From the NCBI GenBank assembly GCA_031772625.1, contig CM062820.1, positions 315,798,783-315,862,782 of the forward strand: 64,000 bases of DNA, given 5' to 3'. Positions 1 to 14,717 of this stretch are shown in pieces. The notes below the pieces were generated by a model. It was not told the DNA's origin. It saw only the letters and a list, made by a program, of their open reading frames with translations, and searched no databases. Position 1 is the stretch's first letter, and each line of letters opens with the position of its first letter. The DNA is from Pinus tabuliformis. Its lineage: Eukaryota; Streptophyta; Pinopsida; Pinales; Pinaceae. Made by a program: the position numbers and the translations under genes.

Positions 1-2400
1 GTTTCTCAACAAATGCTTCTAAGAAATAAATTTTATCCTCGTAACTACATTTTCATGGATTTAAATAAAAAATTTGAGAAAGCTTCATCAATTTGATCAT
101 CATCAAACATATCGTAGTATTATTTAAAATATTTAATAGAAAAAGGGTTTGCCACATACCCTATCATTTGATCGATACGACAACTAGTTTGGTACTTTAA
201 GCTCTAAATCCGTTGAATAGTGGAGTCTCCATGAATACTTTGATCTCTGGATCTTAACAATGGAGTCACCAAGTGAAGAAAAACTTGATTTTATCTTATC
301 CTTGTTCACCATGAATGATTAGATATGGATCTTTATCATTCTTTCCCAGGGGTGATTTAACCTTCGTTCCATGGAAATAATGCCAAGATGTTATCACTCA
401 GAAGTTTTCCTTGGCTTTGGAAGGAAACTCACTGAGGAATCCTTCAAATCGCTGTGGGATTGAAAGTTGTTCCTTCAATCTTGAGAGGGATTTCTCCTTA
501 ACTCTACTACTCAAGGTCACTAATACACTCATTGGCCAAATTTAGTTTGTAACAAAAGAATTTGGTTTGGAAATAAAAGAAAGGGACGATTGGGCATGAA
601 GTCTTTGACAAAAATAATTACTTTCTAATCAAAGATTACATAAAAAACTATAAACAAATGCAGGATAGATTATGATTTCTTTGACAGGTTATCATCAAGA
701 TATGGTAGAAGACTTTAGGAAATAAACATAAAAAACATAGCACTATGATTTCTGATGATATTTAGACCAAAAAACACATAATTATTTTGAATAACATGAA
801 CTTGAACGTTCAATACGAATTCAAATTCATATATCTTTATTCAAATCCTGAAGAATAATGTTCAAAGGTGCGGGTAAGGAGAAGGTAAACACAGTAGAAA
901 AGTGGACAAGAAACCATTCACACATGAATATTTGAAAACTGCACATGTAACATTGCTTATAGAAAATTATATTAATCTCAAAAAGTATACAAAAGGTCTG
1001 TCTTTTTAAAAAAATTCCGAACCCTTTTCTCTTACAAAAGCCTTGCTTAAATAATAAAAATAATATCTCAAACTGCCTTTGGTTCACTAGAATTAAAATC
1101 CAATAAAATCGTAAAACTCAAACAAATATGGAAACAACTGCAATAGCTGTCGAATGGTTAATGTTGTTGATGAATTTGGAATGTTTTACAAAATCTCCTA
1201 GTTGCCAAGTGTCCACAAGATAAGTTTTTGACTAATTGGTGCTGTTGATTTTGTGCTCTAAATTAGGAATACCCTACCACATACTCAAATCTCGAGTTGA
1301 CAAAGTGTCTCCTGATTTGATACTTTAATATTTCGTTCAAAAATACCCCTTTTGAATGCCATTTATGGTCCCTTAAATGCTAAAAAATTGAAAGATATGC
1401 CACCGAATGTTGTAGTTGATTCTTGAAATCTGGATATGTTAAAGTTGTGCCAAGAAAATTGGGATATGATTTGTCCATCTGTCCATAATTGTCTACCTTC
1501 AAATTTGGATATGTTGATCCTTCTCCTCTAACATATGATATTGAAATTCCCTTTGAATCTTGGATGATTGCATGGTACTCCACTCATCAATTATATCAGA
1601 CAGGACACTTTTGGAATTTAGTGAGTTGTGTATTTTATAAAGATAGAAAAAATTAAATATGGTGAATTTAAGAAAAATAGGCTTCAAAGAGCCATTTGAA
1701 TCTCCAAATCTGTGATAGTTGTTTAAAATCTAAGACATTTTTTTTAAATGAGATCTTTCCCAACAAAAACCTCTTTTGGTTTTCAAAAATTCATTTTCAT
1801 CTGTTTGAAAACAACGCCAAAAGTTATTCTCTTTTACGGGAAAAAATAGAGTGAAGCAAAGTTTTGTCATCATGTTCAAAATAGTAAGTTCACCATGGAT
1901 CTCAAGCTTGATTCATCAAAACTTAAGCTTGGTGCGTGATATAGCTTGCATGAGCTTTATCATGATCAAAGCCTCTTATTGTTGCCTCCATCATGTCATT
2001 AACTTTGATAATGATTATCACATTTGGCGATGGTAAATTCAATTTTTTTTCATTTCGAGAAACTTTAATAACATGTCATACCAACTAATTGGTCAATACC
2101 ATTTGTCGAATAATGAAAGATTGTGTGGGAAATTTATTTTCCAGTGCTCGTTTGTTTAGAAATTTAAATATTTGTTGACATTTTATTTACTAGCGCCTTC
2201 TTTTCAATTCTTTTGAGCCAACGCTGAAAAATTAATTGTTACCGTGTTTGAAACTTTTATAAAAAATTTAAGTGATTGTTCCAAGCCATCATCTCTGCAC
2301 CCTTTATCCTGAAACTAAACTATGATAACACTTTCAATCATAGTTTCTTGAAGGAATATTATTTTAGGGGAGAGGTTTACTATCATACGCTTGAAGGCCA
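1..2400. other. AT-rich intergenic DNA, nothing recognised
   Basis: I see no protein family, RNA gene or clear element in this stretch. The short open frames (for example at 827-1087 and 1380-1687 on the minus strand) have no recognisable domain and are typical of AT-rich non-coding DNA. It could hold very old element debris that cannot be identified by eye. Confidence 0.5.
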
Positions 2401-3677
2401 TCATTTTATTAGGTTTGGCTAAACCCCTTATATTCTAGATAAAATTCTCATTCCAAACCCTTTCCTAGGGTCGAGCCTTTAAGTTCCCCAATCATTGATT
2501 TCTTCTTCCCTGTCTTGACCTCCAAGGAGGCCTATTTTATGGCCGAATAAGCGATCGATTTTCTTCGCTTCCTTGAGCTATGTAGAGAAAGTCATCCGTA
2601 CTACCCAAACCCCCTAGCTCCAGAATGAAATTCCTTAATAGAGGGTTGTCATAAGCTATCGTTGGTCCCATAAAATGTAAGCCATAGGAATTTGAGGCCA
2701 CAATTGATAGAGCAAGAGGAGGATATACATTCTTGATCTCTATATTGGAGATAATTATGGGTTTGGAGGGGAGATCGAGAAACATAGGGTAAAAGAAGGA
2801 GAGGGAAAACCATGTGCTCCGGGGCCAACTCCAGGGGGTCTGCCACTACAGCTAGATTCTGATTGTGCTTTGAAATTTCATGATCAACTAAGACTAGGGA
2901 GTTGGAAGGGTACTTGAAACCCATACCTTGATCCTCTCTCACAACGTTTACGCAAGGAGGGTTGTTTGAGTCCGAGGCTGCTTGATATTTTTTTACCCAT
3001 TTCGTCTTCATCCTCCCCAATTTGCAGTCTTCCCCTAGGTGGTCATAGTCCCTAGTACCTCATACATCAAAAGGGGTACCTTCATCGTTTAGAGCTTCTT
3101 TGTAGATTTTAGACCCATGCTGAATGAATATTGAGTCTAGAAGCCCAACAACTAAATTCACTCCGACCAGAATCTTGGTTAGAGCCATGTAGCTAGTCTT
3201 CTTCTAGGACTTGTCCACCTCATAATAACAACCCAAAATATTCCCAATTTCAAAGAAGAACTCATTTGTGTACAACTTCAGTGGAAGGGCTGGAAACTAG
3301 AACCAGATAGGAACTATAGATTTCCTCTCAAAGCAAGTGCCAAACTCTACCAGCCAATGTTTCAGAAATAGGGCTTGTGAGCTCCATCATTATCACCACT
3401 GTAAAAGATTTTCCACATCCTTCGATGACTCAATGATCCACCCCATCCATCCCTTGGCTAGAATCAGGAAGTGGGGAGAGTAACAAAGGATCTGGATAAA
3501 AATTTTTGAGGTCCAATTTTGCATTACTACCATAACCATTCTCTTTCTAGCAAACCATCTGACCACAGCAATTTTCTCCATCCTGGATATATCATTTAGC
3601 TTGAATCCTTCACCTAGCACTAGGATAGGCTCTCTTTCCTTCCCTTTTACATATTTTTTGTTGGGTTTTTGAATTCC

Positions 3678-3690
<13 letters not shown>
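2400..3690 (-). pseudogene. LINE ORF1-like (DUF4283 plus zinc-knuckle region), broken
   Basis: Read on the minus strand, this resembles ORF1 (gag-like, nucleic-acid binding) of plant L1-type LINEs. Near 3,400-3,600 lies a DUF4283-like stretch (VVRWFARKRM, then MQNWTSKIF and ILAKGWMGWII). Near 3,230-3,300 follows FPALPLKLYTNEFFFEIGNI, which matches the conserved 'P.W..FP.LPL..W' part of that domain. Near 3,120-3,200 is ALTKILVGVNLVVGLLDSIF, and near 3,030-3,060 a remnant of the CCHC knuckle (RDYDHLGEDC, first cysteines lost). The tail from 3,020 to about 2,400 is low-conservation. Stop codons and frame changes interrupt it (for example near 3,205 and 3,065), so it cannot be made as one protein. 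No ORF2 follows it directly. The family assignment is by pattern memory; the coding remnant is clear but the exact ends are not. Confidence 0.6.

Positions 3691-3740
<50 letters not shown>
3680..3740. repeat. Compound microsatellite (AT)n(AG)n
   Basis: An (AT) run of about 28 bases is followed directly by an (AG) run of about 32 bases. It seeds the first unit of the larger tandem repeat to its right and explains the SLSLSL/IYIYIY open frame across it, which is not a gene. Confidence 0.9.
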
Positions 3741-3741
<1 letters not shown>

Positions 3742-3879
3742 ATGTATTAATGTGAAGAATTTGAATTATAAAAAATAAAATATGCCAATATCAACTATCT
3801 ATTAGGTTAGGCTATTTTTCCTTCCTTTTTACATGTTTCTTGTTGGGTTTTTGAATTCCGTCTCTGCTAGTTGGATTGA

Positions 3880-3914
<35 letters not shown>

Positions 3915-4309
3915 CTCAAGTTCTTGAGAGAGAGCACATGTATTAATGTTTTAATGTGAAGAATGTATTAATGTGAAGAATTTGAATTATAAAAAATAAA
4001 ATATGCCAATATCAACTATCTATTAGGTTAGGCTATATTTCTTGTTGGGTTTTTGAATTTCGTCTTTGCTAGTTGGATTGATCAAATTATATATATATAT
4101 ATAATCTCAAGTTCTCGAGAGAGAGCAAATGTATTAATGTTTTAATGTGAAGAATTTGAATTAAAAAATAAAATATGCCAATATCAACTATCTATTAGGT
4201 TAGGCTATATTTCTTGTTGGGTTTTTGAATTTCGTCTCTACTAGTTGGATTGATGAAATTATTTGAATTTTGTCTCTACTAGTTGGATTGATGAAAATAT
4301 ATATATATA

Positions 4310-4357
<48 letters not shown>

Positions 4358-4465
4358 TAATCTCAAGTTCTCGAGAGAGAGCACATGTATTAATGTTTTT
4401 TTAATGTGAAGAATGTGAATTATAAATAAAATATGTTAATATCAACTATCTATTTTTTATTTAAA
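3741..4465. repeat. Tandem array with an embedded AT microsatellite, about 4 units
   Basis: A block reading 'atgtattaatgtgaagaa', 'atatgccaatatcaactatc', 'cttgttgggtttttgaatt', 'ctagttggattgatga', then an AT run, then 'aatctcaagttct(c/t)gagaga' repeats about four times with a period of roughly 130-190 bases. The AT run varies widely between units (about 35 bases near 3,880-3,912, 18 near 4,089, about 60 near 4,295-4,352). A small internal duplication of the 'ctagttggattgatga' piece lies at 4,240-4,290. Confidence 0.8.
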
Positions 4466-5689
4466 TTTTGAAGGAATGGGTAAGGATTTTTATATTAATA
4501 AAGCTATATTATGGGCCAAAACTATTACACAATGCTTCTAGATTTTGACAAAAAAGGAGATCAAGAGTTTGCACAAAATAATTGCTAGCTCTGAGGCTAC
4601 AAATCCTTCCTATACTGAAAGCATAACAACTATAGACTCGACAAAAAGACCCAAGTATCAATAGGAATTTACATGGCAACATAGATAATCAAAGTTTCAA
4701 CATTATAAAAAAACACCAAGAATAAGCCTGATAATCAACGAAGACCATGTGCGACGATGTCAGACCCCCACGAGCGGTGAGGTATTTTCCTCTTTGAGGT
4801 AGTACTAGAACTAGCTCCCCCCAAGATGTGTTGTGCTCCACCAGTCTTGGATATCTCCAATGCAAAAACTTGAACACTCAGGGAATTGACCTCCTCACGA
4901 AGATTGTTCAACATTTGGTCCAGTTTAGCTTGATGTGCAAGTAACTTGGCCTCCATGAAGAGTGGATTGCCTTTACCTTTCAACCATATCCTTCAATTGC
5001 TGGACAGAAACTAAGAGCACGTCAGCCGCTTCCAATAACCTATCAAACAAAATACTGACATTTATGTTGTCCTGATTCGCTGAGGGTTTCACCATCTCTG
5101 AATAGAACCTCTGCACCCAACTAACTGATGCACTGACCAATATTATCCATGCTCTTAACTAGACATGAATTATTGGGACTTGGATAGACTAAGAATTTGG
5201 ATAATTCATTATATACATAGAGTTAAAGCCTTACCACGAGCCAAAATACAACAAGATTTCCAAAGCCATATCAAGGTCCTAAATAGTACCAGGAATAGAC
5301 AACTGACGAATGCCACATGAAAACAAATTTAAGGTTATCCCACTGCTCAATGAGTGAAACTCCAAGGACGAGGAATTCTAGTGCAAATTCCACCAAGAAC
5401 GTAATAAATATACTTGAAATTTAGTACTGGAGAGGGTTAATGAGGAATGCCACTTGTAGTTAATAACATGGCACCTGGAAGGAGCCTTGAGGATTTGTGG
5501 CAAGAAAAGGGAAGGATGTCAGATATCGAGGCCCTTACTTTCCTAGAGATAAGTCAAGGAATGAACTAAGAAAGATATAATTAATCGCCAACCTATTCAA
5601 AATATTTTTGCACTGACATCAAAATAAGGAAGGACATAATTACCCGTTGGGATTCTAATGATGTCTTAAGGGATGGGGAAATTGGTGAA

Positions 5690-5690
<1 letters not shown>
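4466..5690 (-). other. Probable LINE 3' region, degraded
   Basis: This stretch lies downstream (minus strand) of the RNase H fragment and may be the 3' tail of the same LINE. A coiled-coil-like open frame at 4,735-4,983 (AKLLAHQAKLDQMLNNLREE, then VNSLSVQVFALE) has no family I recognise. The end near 4,480-4,510 reads, on the minus strand, into 'aaaatccttacccattcc'. Confidence is low. Confidence 0.3.
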
Positions 5691-7790
<2,100 letters not shown>

Positions 7791-7859
7791 TTTGAATTGG
7801 AATAATCTCAAATCCCTAAGAAATTGGTGGGTAGGGAGCCATGCGGCACAATTTTTTTT

Positions 7860-8229
7860 TTTTTTTTTTGTAAGTCAATGCAACCTAACAAACTATGTAA
7901 CACTAGCATTAGAAAAACAATGTAGACATTTGCAAATATTTGGGGACTCTAAGATCATTATCAATTGGTTCAACAATGTATCTAACTGTCATGCATTTTA
8001 TTTGAGGCATATATTGGATGATGCTCTTCTTTTAAAGATACAATTTGATTCCATTGCTTGCCATCATATCTACATGGAACATAATCAAATTTCCAAACAA
8101 CTTTCCAAGGAGGTTGCGGTTCGGCCTAGGGGTACATGGCTGACGAGGACCACTACCAGTACTACCACATACCATATATCGACATCAGAGCATAGGGGCC
8201 TGATGGACCTGTTTTTTGTATATTTTTGA
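7860..8229 (+). pseudogene. RNase H fragment of a second LINE-type element
   Basis: Plus-strand translation shows TLALEKQCRHLQIFGDSKII then INWFNNVSNCHAFYLRHILD (RNase H helix plus the G-D-S segment) and IYMEHNQISKQLSKEVAVRP then RGTWL, which matches the usual 'H.Y REHN..AD.LSKEA....G.W' ending of plant element RNase H. The conserved catalytic aspartate of that last motif is not seen. It is opposite in orientation to, and different in sequence from, the RNase H at 5,690-6,066, so it is a separate insertion. The upstream part is lost beyond a T-rich tract at 7,851-7,870. It could also come from a retroelement RNase H; the LINE call is inference. Confidence 0.55.
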
Positions 8230-8417
8230 TTTCCATCATGTATATACTCAGACTAAACATTATGTTGTAAATATATACTATGACATGTCAATATGATATC
8301 ACTATCAACACTCCCACTGGGGGTTTTTGACACAGTATTTTTGAAGGGTGAGTCGCCCCAACTTATAGCATATGCTTTTATAAGCATCTACAACATGTAA
8401 TTTTCTTATCTTAATGA

Positions 8418-8485
8418 AATTAAGACTAAGCATATGCTAAGCATATTCCCAAGACTAAGCATATGTTGAGCATATTCCCTTGAGA
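8418..8485. repeat. Two-unit ~34-bp tandem repeat
   Basis: The phrase 'aagactaagcatatg(c/t)t(a/g)agcatattccc' occurs twice in a row. Confidence 0.7.
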
Positions 8486-9014
8486 ATCAATCTAGTCTGT
8501 CAATTAAAAAAATAAAAAGTAAAGTCAACATATCCTCATCTACCTTAAGTTGGAATAAGAAGCCTTCAACAATTAATAATAACATTTTTACATGCCATCT
8601 CTCAACTCCATATTAAATAGTCAAAAAATTACATATCTCTCTCTTACCAGCGTGATTTTTTTTTATATTTTTATTTTCCATTACTTTAACTTTTATATAA
8701 TGTTAATATAAAATTAAAGTGCAAATTAGACTATTTTATTTAGGACCAATATTGACTTTTATTTGTTATAACTCTTTTTTAATTTTTAATATAAATATTA
8801 TGTTATTATGTTTAAATATCATTTACATGACAACATCTCCTTCATACTAAACTATAAAATATCATAATCCATTTCATATTTTTTTATAATTATTTATATT
8901 TTTAAATAATAATAATAAAATTAACATATAAATATATTTTAAAATAATAATAATAATAATAATAAAATTAAAATTAATAATCCAAAAATTAAACTAACAT
9001 AAACACAATTCCAT

Positions 9015-9175
9015 CAAAGTTCATATTAATTTTTCCGGGGAAAAATAGTATATAAAAGTTCATGTTTATTAATTTTTCCCCAGGGAAAAATAGTATATAA
9101 AAGTTCATGTTTATTATGGAGCATGGCTTTATAAAATCCGTATATAAAAGTTCATGTTTATTATTAATATAATCA
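9015..9175. repeat. Tandem repeat, ~50-bp unit
   Basis: The phrase 'tatataaaagttcatgttta' occurs three times and 'ttaatttttcc' followed by 'gggaaaaatagta' twice, giving about three imperfect units. It generates a repeated NMNFYILFFPG peptide on the minus strand that is not a gene. Confidence 0.8.
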
Positions 9176-9999
9176 AAATATACAACCATGCATGGCCTTA
9201 CTACATATAAAATCCTAGGGATTTTTTAACTTTAATAATATTCATTACCATTGCAACAATTCCATGAAAGTTCATATATATGCTGTAGAACAAACAAAAA
9301 AAAAAAATTATTTTATTTTATTAATAATAATAATTTAATTTAAAACAACAATTTTAATTTATGATAAATAATATCTTGTTTGGTTATTTATATATTTTAA
9401 AAAGTTTTTGGCCTTCCCTTTGGTGAATGAGATCGTAAAAGTAGAGGCTCCTTCCCTTATTTATACAACCACCCTTTAAATTAGATTCTCTCGACAAGGA
9501 GAGTTTTGTTTTTACTCCAACTATAATCCATTGGGTGTCAGCGATGACTATTTACAAGTTTTGTCATGGTTGGGTTTCAATCAATTTTTTTAAACCAAAA
9601 AGAGTCTCATTAGAAATTGAACATGGCTTTCTTTTTTTTTTATTTTTTTATTTCTGGCTTCAGTTTTGAATAGTGAATGCTGTAGTTTATGAATACACTA
9701 TCAAGTTTCTTTGTACATTAAATCATGCCACCTAATATGTTGGTGAGCAATAAGTAATTATGATTTTGGTAGGTTGAATAAATAATTTTTGATATTTTTG
9801 GTAAATTAAATTGTAGCATTGATTTTCAATACGAAAGTTATTATAAATTTATTTGATGCTAGGGAAACTAATGGGTGGAAATATAAAAGACTATTTATTT
9901 TGAAATTCCTAAAACCATTTTTATTATAAAATATAATAAAATGTTTTTATTCAAAACTATAATTATCTAGTAGATAAACATGTTAAGGTTGAAACGTTT

Positions 10000-10900
10000 T
10001 AGATTATCTATGAAAATTAGAAAACGAGAAAGATATCATAAAAGCTAGGAAGAAACAAAGGGTTCTACTCCAATGGGCTCTAGAACATGTTTATTGGTAG
10101 TCTTTGGAGTAGTTGATGAGGCTAGGTGGGTTTCAATACACTCAATTATATGGGCCATATCGTTGAGCATGAGAATAATTTCATCATTTGCATGATTTCG
10201 ATCTAGAAGCACCTTCCTTAGTAACATATTCATTTGCTAGTAGAGGTATATAATTTAAAGATATTGGTTCTTTCATCCTTTTTGATGCCCCGTATCAAGA
10301 ACCCATGTAGCAACCCCTAAGGCAATTTCAATATTTGATAAACATTCTCTTTCTTTAGTTGCTTCCTATTCGGCCTCTTGAAGTTCCTATTGAATATCTA
10401 TAGGAATTTGAGCTTGGAATAACCTAGTTGAAGATTCTGCATGAAATCTGGCATGAAAACCTTGCCTACATCGTTGTTAACCAACTCCTCTCTGGACCTG
10501 GCCTCATTGGCATGTCATAGCTAAAACCAAGAGTAGGTAGAGTATCAAGGAATGATCCACAAAGAGGAAGGGATGATACGACTATTCACCCAAGAGGTAG
10601 AAGGAAGGCCAGTTGGGAAAAGGTGAGCTTAAAACCCATCCCAACAACTCCAACAGTGTAGGGCCAAATCATTTGAGGAGAAGGAGATGCACATAAACTA
10701 GAGACTAGAACAAAGGTCTTTCAACAAAAATGCTTGGAGGAAGGAAACAAAAAACAATCAAACAAAAGAGTTGGTGGGACTCTAGGGGGGAATATGCACT
10801 TTATATTCAAAGAATCCTCTCCACCCTACAGAAATGAATAAGAGGAGGATATCACCATTAGAGAAATAACTAGGATTAAAACACAACCAAATTATGTTAC
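10000..10900. other. Unrecognised, possibly old element internal DNA
   Basis: This is less AT-rich than its surroundings, with a short minus-strand frame at 10,045-10,233 (MNMLLRKVLLDRNHANDEII), but I recognise no domain. It may be a worn retroelement fragment. Confidence 0.3.
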
Positions 10901-11425
10901 AAATTGGAACATGTTGAGCACACATTTATATTGAGAGGGAGGGAAAAATCAATATAAGACAATTTTTACTTATTCAAGCATTCATGAAACATAAGTAAAC
11001 AATAACATATAAGATTTACTAGCTGTAGAACATGGAACACTATTTATGTGGAAACCCTTTCCAGAGAAAACCATAAAAATTATTTTTAAAATTCTTTGTA
11101 GGAACCAACCTTTTGTTACAAATATTTGTAGGCACCAACCTAGCGGAGACACTAATCCCCAATACACCAAATATTCGTAGGCACCAATCTACTGGAGACA
11201 CTAATCCCAAATGCTACAAATATTCATTGGAACCAACCTACTTCACTGAGTTAGCATGCTGCTTTTTCCTTCACCAGGGCTACTTGTTGCTTCTACCTGC
11301 ACTGGGTATGCTTCTCCTAAACTGTTGTTTTTGGCCTCTTCCAAGGAAGAACTTGTATATTATGTCACAAATTCAATTTTGCAATTTCAATTATGAAATT
11401 TTTACCTGATGTGCTACTATATGGC
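10900..11425. repeat. Possible LTR fragment with three short tandem units
   Basis: The stretch 'gtggaaaccctttccagaga' near 11,048 resembles a motif common in plant LTRs. It is followed at 11,095-11,245 by about three imperfect 60-bp units ('aaatattcgtaggcaccaa' with 'ctggagacactaatccc'). No ends or target duplication can be fixed, so this is only a suggestion. Confidence 0.3.
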
Positions 11426-11429
11426 TTCA

Positions 11430-12060
11430 CAAGTCTTTAAAAATGTCATAGTCTAAAAAATCCCACAAAATAAGTTATAGCAAAAATTCCAAACTGATGT
11501 ATTTGAAGAAGATTTCAAAAAAAAATTGGCACCCTAATTTCCACAGGGCATATCTCAAAATTTATAGTGAACCAAAATACAAATTTTTTGTCATAGGTAC
11601 CTAGAAATATTGCCTATGCCTCCTCAAGATTTCACAGTTTGAAACACTTCAAAAGACAAGTTGTAGTGAAAATGACAAAATGACCCATTTGAAATTGATT
11701 TCAAGAGCATTCATAATCCATAACTTCCATAGGGAATGTCTATGAAATTACAGTGAACCAAAGTCTGAAATTTTCACCATAGTTACCTAGAGATATTGCC
11801 TCTATTTCCTATATATTTCATAGCCTAAAACATCTCAAAACAATTTATAGCTAAAATTCCAAATTGACCTGTTTGAAATTGATTTCAGGAGCATTTAGGA
11901 ACCCTAACTTCCTCAGAGCATATCTATGAAACTATAGTGAACCAATGCCTACTATTTTTTATATATGTACACAAATATATCACCTCTATCTACTCAAAAT
12001 TTCATGAGCTAAAACATCCCAGAAGAAAATTTATAATGAAAATACAAGGATGGATTTTTT
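11430..12060. repeat. ~185-bp tandem array, just over 3 units, related to the leader of element A
   Basis: Three-and-a-bit diverged units start near 11,447, 11,630, 11,818 and 12,001. Each contains a 'tcatagnctaaaacatcnca' piece, 'gacctgtttgaaattgattt', 'ccctaacttcc' and 'tatagtgaaccaa'. The same phrases ('cctaacttcttcggagcata', 'actatagtgaaccaatat', 'gacctgtttgaa') occur at 52,590-52,790 inside the untranslated leader of the chromovirus A. So the array is probably an amplified retroelement leader rather than an independent satellite. Confidence 0.7.
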
Positions 12061-14717
12061 TCACTTGCCAAATCACATTTTTTCTCCACCTTTAAAACCT
12101 CAAGAGTATTCCTAGGCTTCTCTTGTAAACCCCAGATATATTATTTCTTGTATGGTATTCAAATGCATCCATCCATCCTTTATTTATAATGTTTTTGCAT
12201 TCACTTGTGGGGTTGACTTTTACTTTCTACTTTGGTTGACCTGGCAAATTATTTCATATTTCCTCATTCATATGGAGTTAGAGGGAGTGCCATATCTTGT
12301 TGGAATGTTCTTATAATGATATTTTAAACCATACATTTTATGCTCCCATTTGAGCTAGGTATTATTAGTAAAAAAATCCTTCAAAGAAACGTTGGGCATC
12401 GAAATACCAAAAACAATATTTCCAACAACCTCCATATTGTAATATTTATCTTGGAAATTTGTAGTATCCCCCTATATTTGACATCAAGGACAAAATATTT
12501 GTAATGGACCATTATTACCATGTCCCCTCACATGAGAAAGATATCCCTATAATTAATGACTTTCATAACCATATTGGCTACAAAATCATGTTAATCTACT
12601 CTCGGGGGAGGGATAGTGTGGCATGTCCTCCCCATTCATTGCTTTATGGGACAATGGCCTTGCCTCCCTCCCACTTGTAACATCCCTTGTCATCTCATAT
12701 GGTGAGAATATTTTAGACTATTGTTGGACTTCAAAGCTTTGATAAATTGGTTCAACTATCATGTGGAATCCTTGCTAACAAGCAAATTGCATATGTTATG
12801 CAACTCAAATGTATTGTGGAACGTAGACACTAAGAGTAGATTAGAATTCATAAATTTTTGGGTCCCCTTGGTAATTAAATTCTAGAGCTTTTACAAAGTA
12901 TTACAAGATAAATTTGGAATTCCCAAATAAGTCAAGTACTATAAGCTTTGGGGTGAATTGGAATATGCAAATTTTAGAACCTTTGTAGAGAGGAATGCAT
13001 AATAGACGCTAATCATCTAATGAATTTCATTTCATATAAGTCTATGAGCTGAGGGAAAAAGACTTGTTCAAAGGGAGTTGTGCATCGAATCTCAAAATTT
13101 GTGTAAAAGTGTCTTACATGAACACTATTAAATGCATGAGAAATATCAAATGGGAAAAAGGAAAAAAATGGTCCTCATTTCATATCGGGATTTTAAAAAT
13201 AACTCCATTAAATGTTAAGGTAAATTCCTTATGATCATTTCATGAAATCATATCAATGGTCTATGTTGCATTGCAATATCCTTTAGCATGAAAATAAAGA
13301 GAAGGAAGTGAAAGAAATTTAGCCTTTGGCCATACTAGTGAAGGAAAACCAAGACCAAGCTTAGAGTGCCACATGATGACCATGTGGATGACACATCATC
13401 TTTTGCATGTATGGGAAAATTGGTTGATGGTTCAATTATTGGAAGTAAAGAAAATTATTGATCCAATGATTGTAGTTCTAATAAGCATACCTAGAATATT
13501 TGTATATAAAAATAGAGTGTGAATAAAAATTGGGTTTTGATCCTCTATTTATGAATAATGTTAAGAGAAATGTGAGGTGGGATTTTGGATCTTACACTTC
13601 TAAAAATTGATACGTAGAGATGGCAGCAAAATTTTGGCATAATGTAACAAACCTCACCCCCTACGTGACATTAAGGTGGGGTATTAGAAAATTTTATTTC
13701 TAAAATCTAACCAAATGTCATTTGGAGCTCACAATCACATTCTTCTCAGCAAGAGCTTTCCAATGACTATAATATTACTAAATTCTGAATCTTGGGCACA
13801 AAGTTATGGCCCTTTGAAGTTTTCTGAAGGATTCTTTCCCTCTCTACCACATCAAGATCTATGGTTATATAAGGAAATTTAAAGTAGCAATCAATAGTAT
13901 CCAATTATAGCATTTGATAGAAACATATAAACTATGATACACATATACACATAGATGAGAGAAAGGAAAAGATAAGACAAGTAATGGAAGACAAACAATA
14001 GATACTTTATTATATACCACAACAATATAATATATTCTTACTTTTCCACCTCTTTATTACATCAATTCCTTATTTATATGTATGATTTAGTTACAAGGTA
14101 GTTGTGAATATCTAACTACTTTGGTCAATTGACCCAAATATGCATTCTACCAACTTACATTTTTTTTCTAGTTTGAGTGTTAGGTCTAGTTAACAGAGTC
14201 AACTATCCCTTCCAACATCTCACCCCACCTTAGTTCCTTGCTAATTTGGAGGAATCAGAGGATGTGGATTTAGAATCCTTTCATGGATTTTGGAATACTA
14301 GTTTTGGTTAAGAATTCTATCATTCAACTTTGAATTTTTAATGAAGGTCCATCAACAGTGTGATGTCCGCCCAAGTCTGGTGAAATATGGAATCTCCTAA
14401 CCTCTTTCCATCGAAAATCACCTTATGTGTGTATGATAGTCAACCCCCATAGGCTAAAGGGTTATACTGTAACCTTTCGCCCCCCCTGGACCCCCCTAGT
14501 GGCACACATTTACAGGTGGTGTTGCTGCCACATTACGAACTGGGGTCCAGTGCGTCGATACCTCTGAATAAAGAGGATAATCAGGCTCCACACCCAATAA
14601 TTTGGTTAGATGATGGATCCTATAATGATTTACCATGACAAACATATTTGTATCAAACTCTATGAGAATCCATTTTTTCATGATCGATCCTAGCATATCG
14701 ACATCTAGTATCACCAT
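12061..14717. other. Intergenic DNA, nothing recognised
   Basis: No domain, RNA gene or element ends are seen. A short minus-strand frame at 14,496-14,717 has no recognisable family. Sequence changes character abruptly at about 14,718, where a copia fragment begins. Confidence 0.5.

Larger units (their letters stand above)
8230..10000. other. AT-rich non-coding DNA with small tandem repeats
   Basis: No gene is seen. It contains two tandem patches listed separately (8,418-8,485 and 9,015-9,175) and long A/T-only runs near 8,880-8,985 and 9,296-9,370. Confidence 0.5.
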
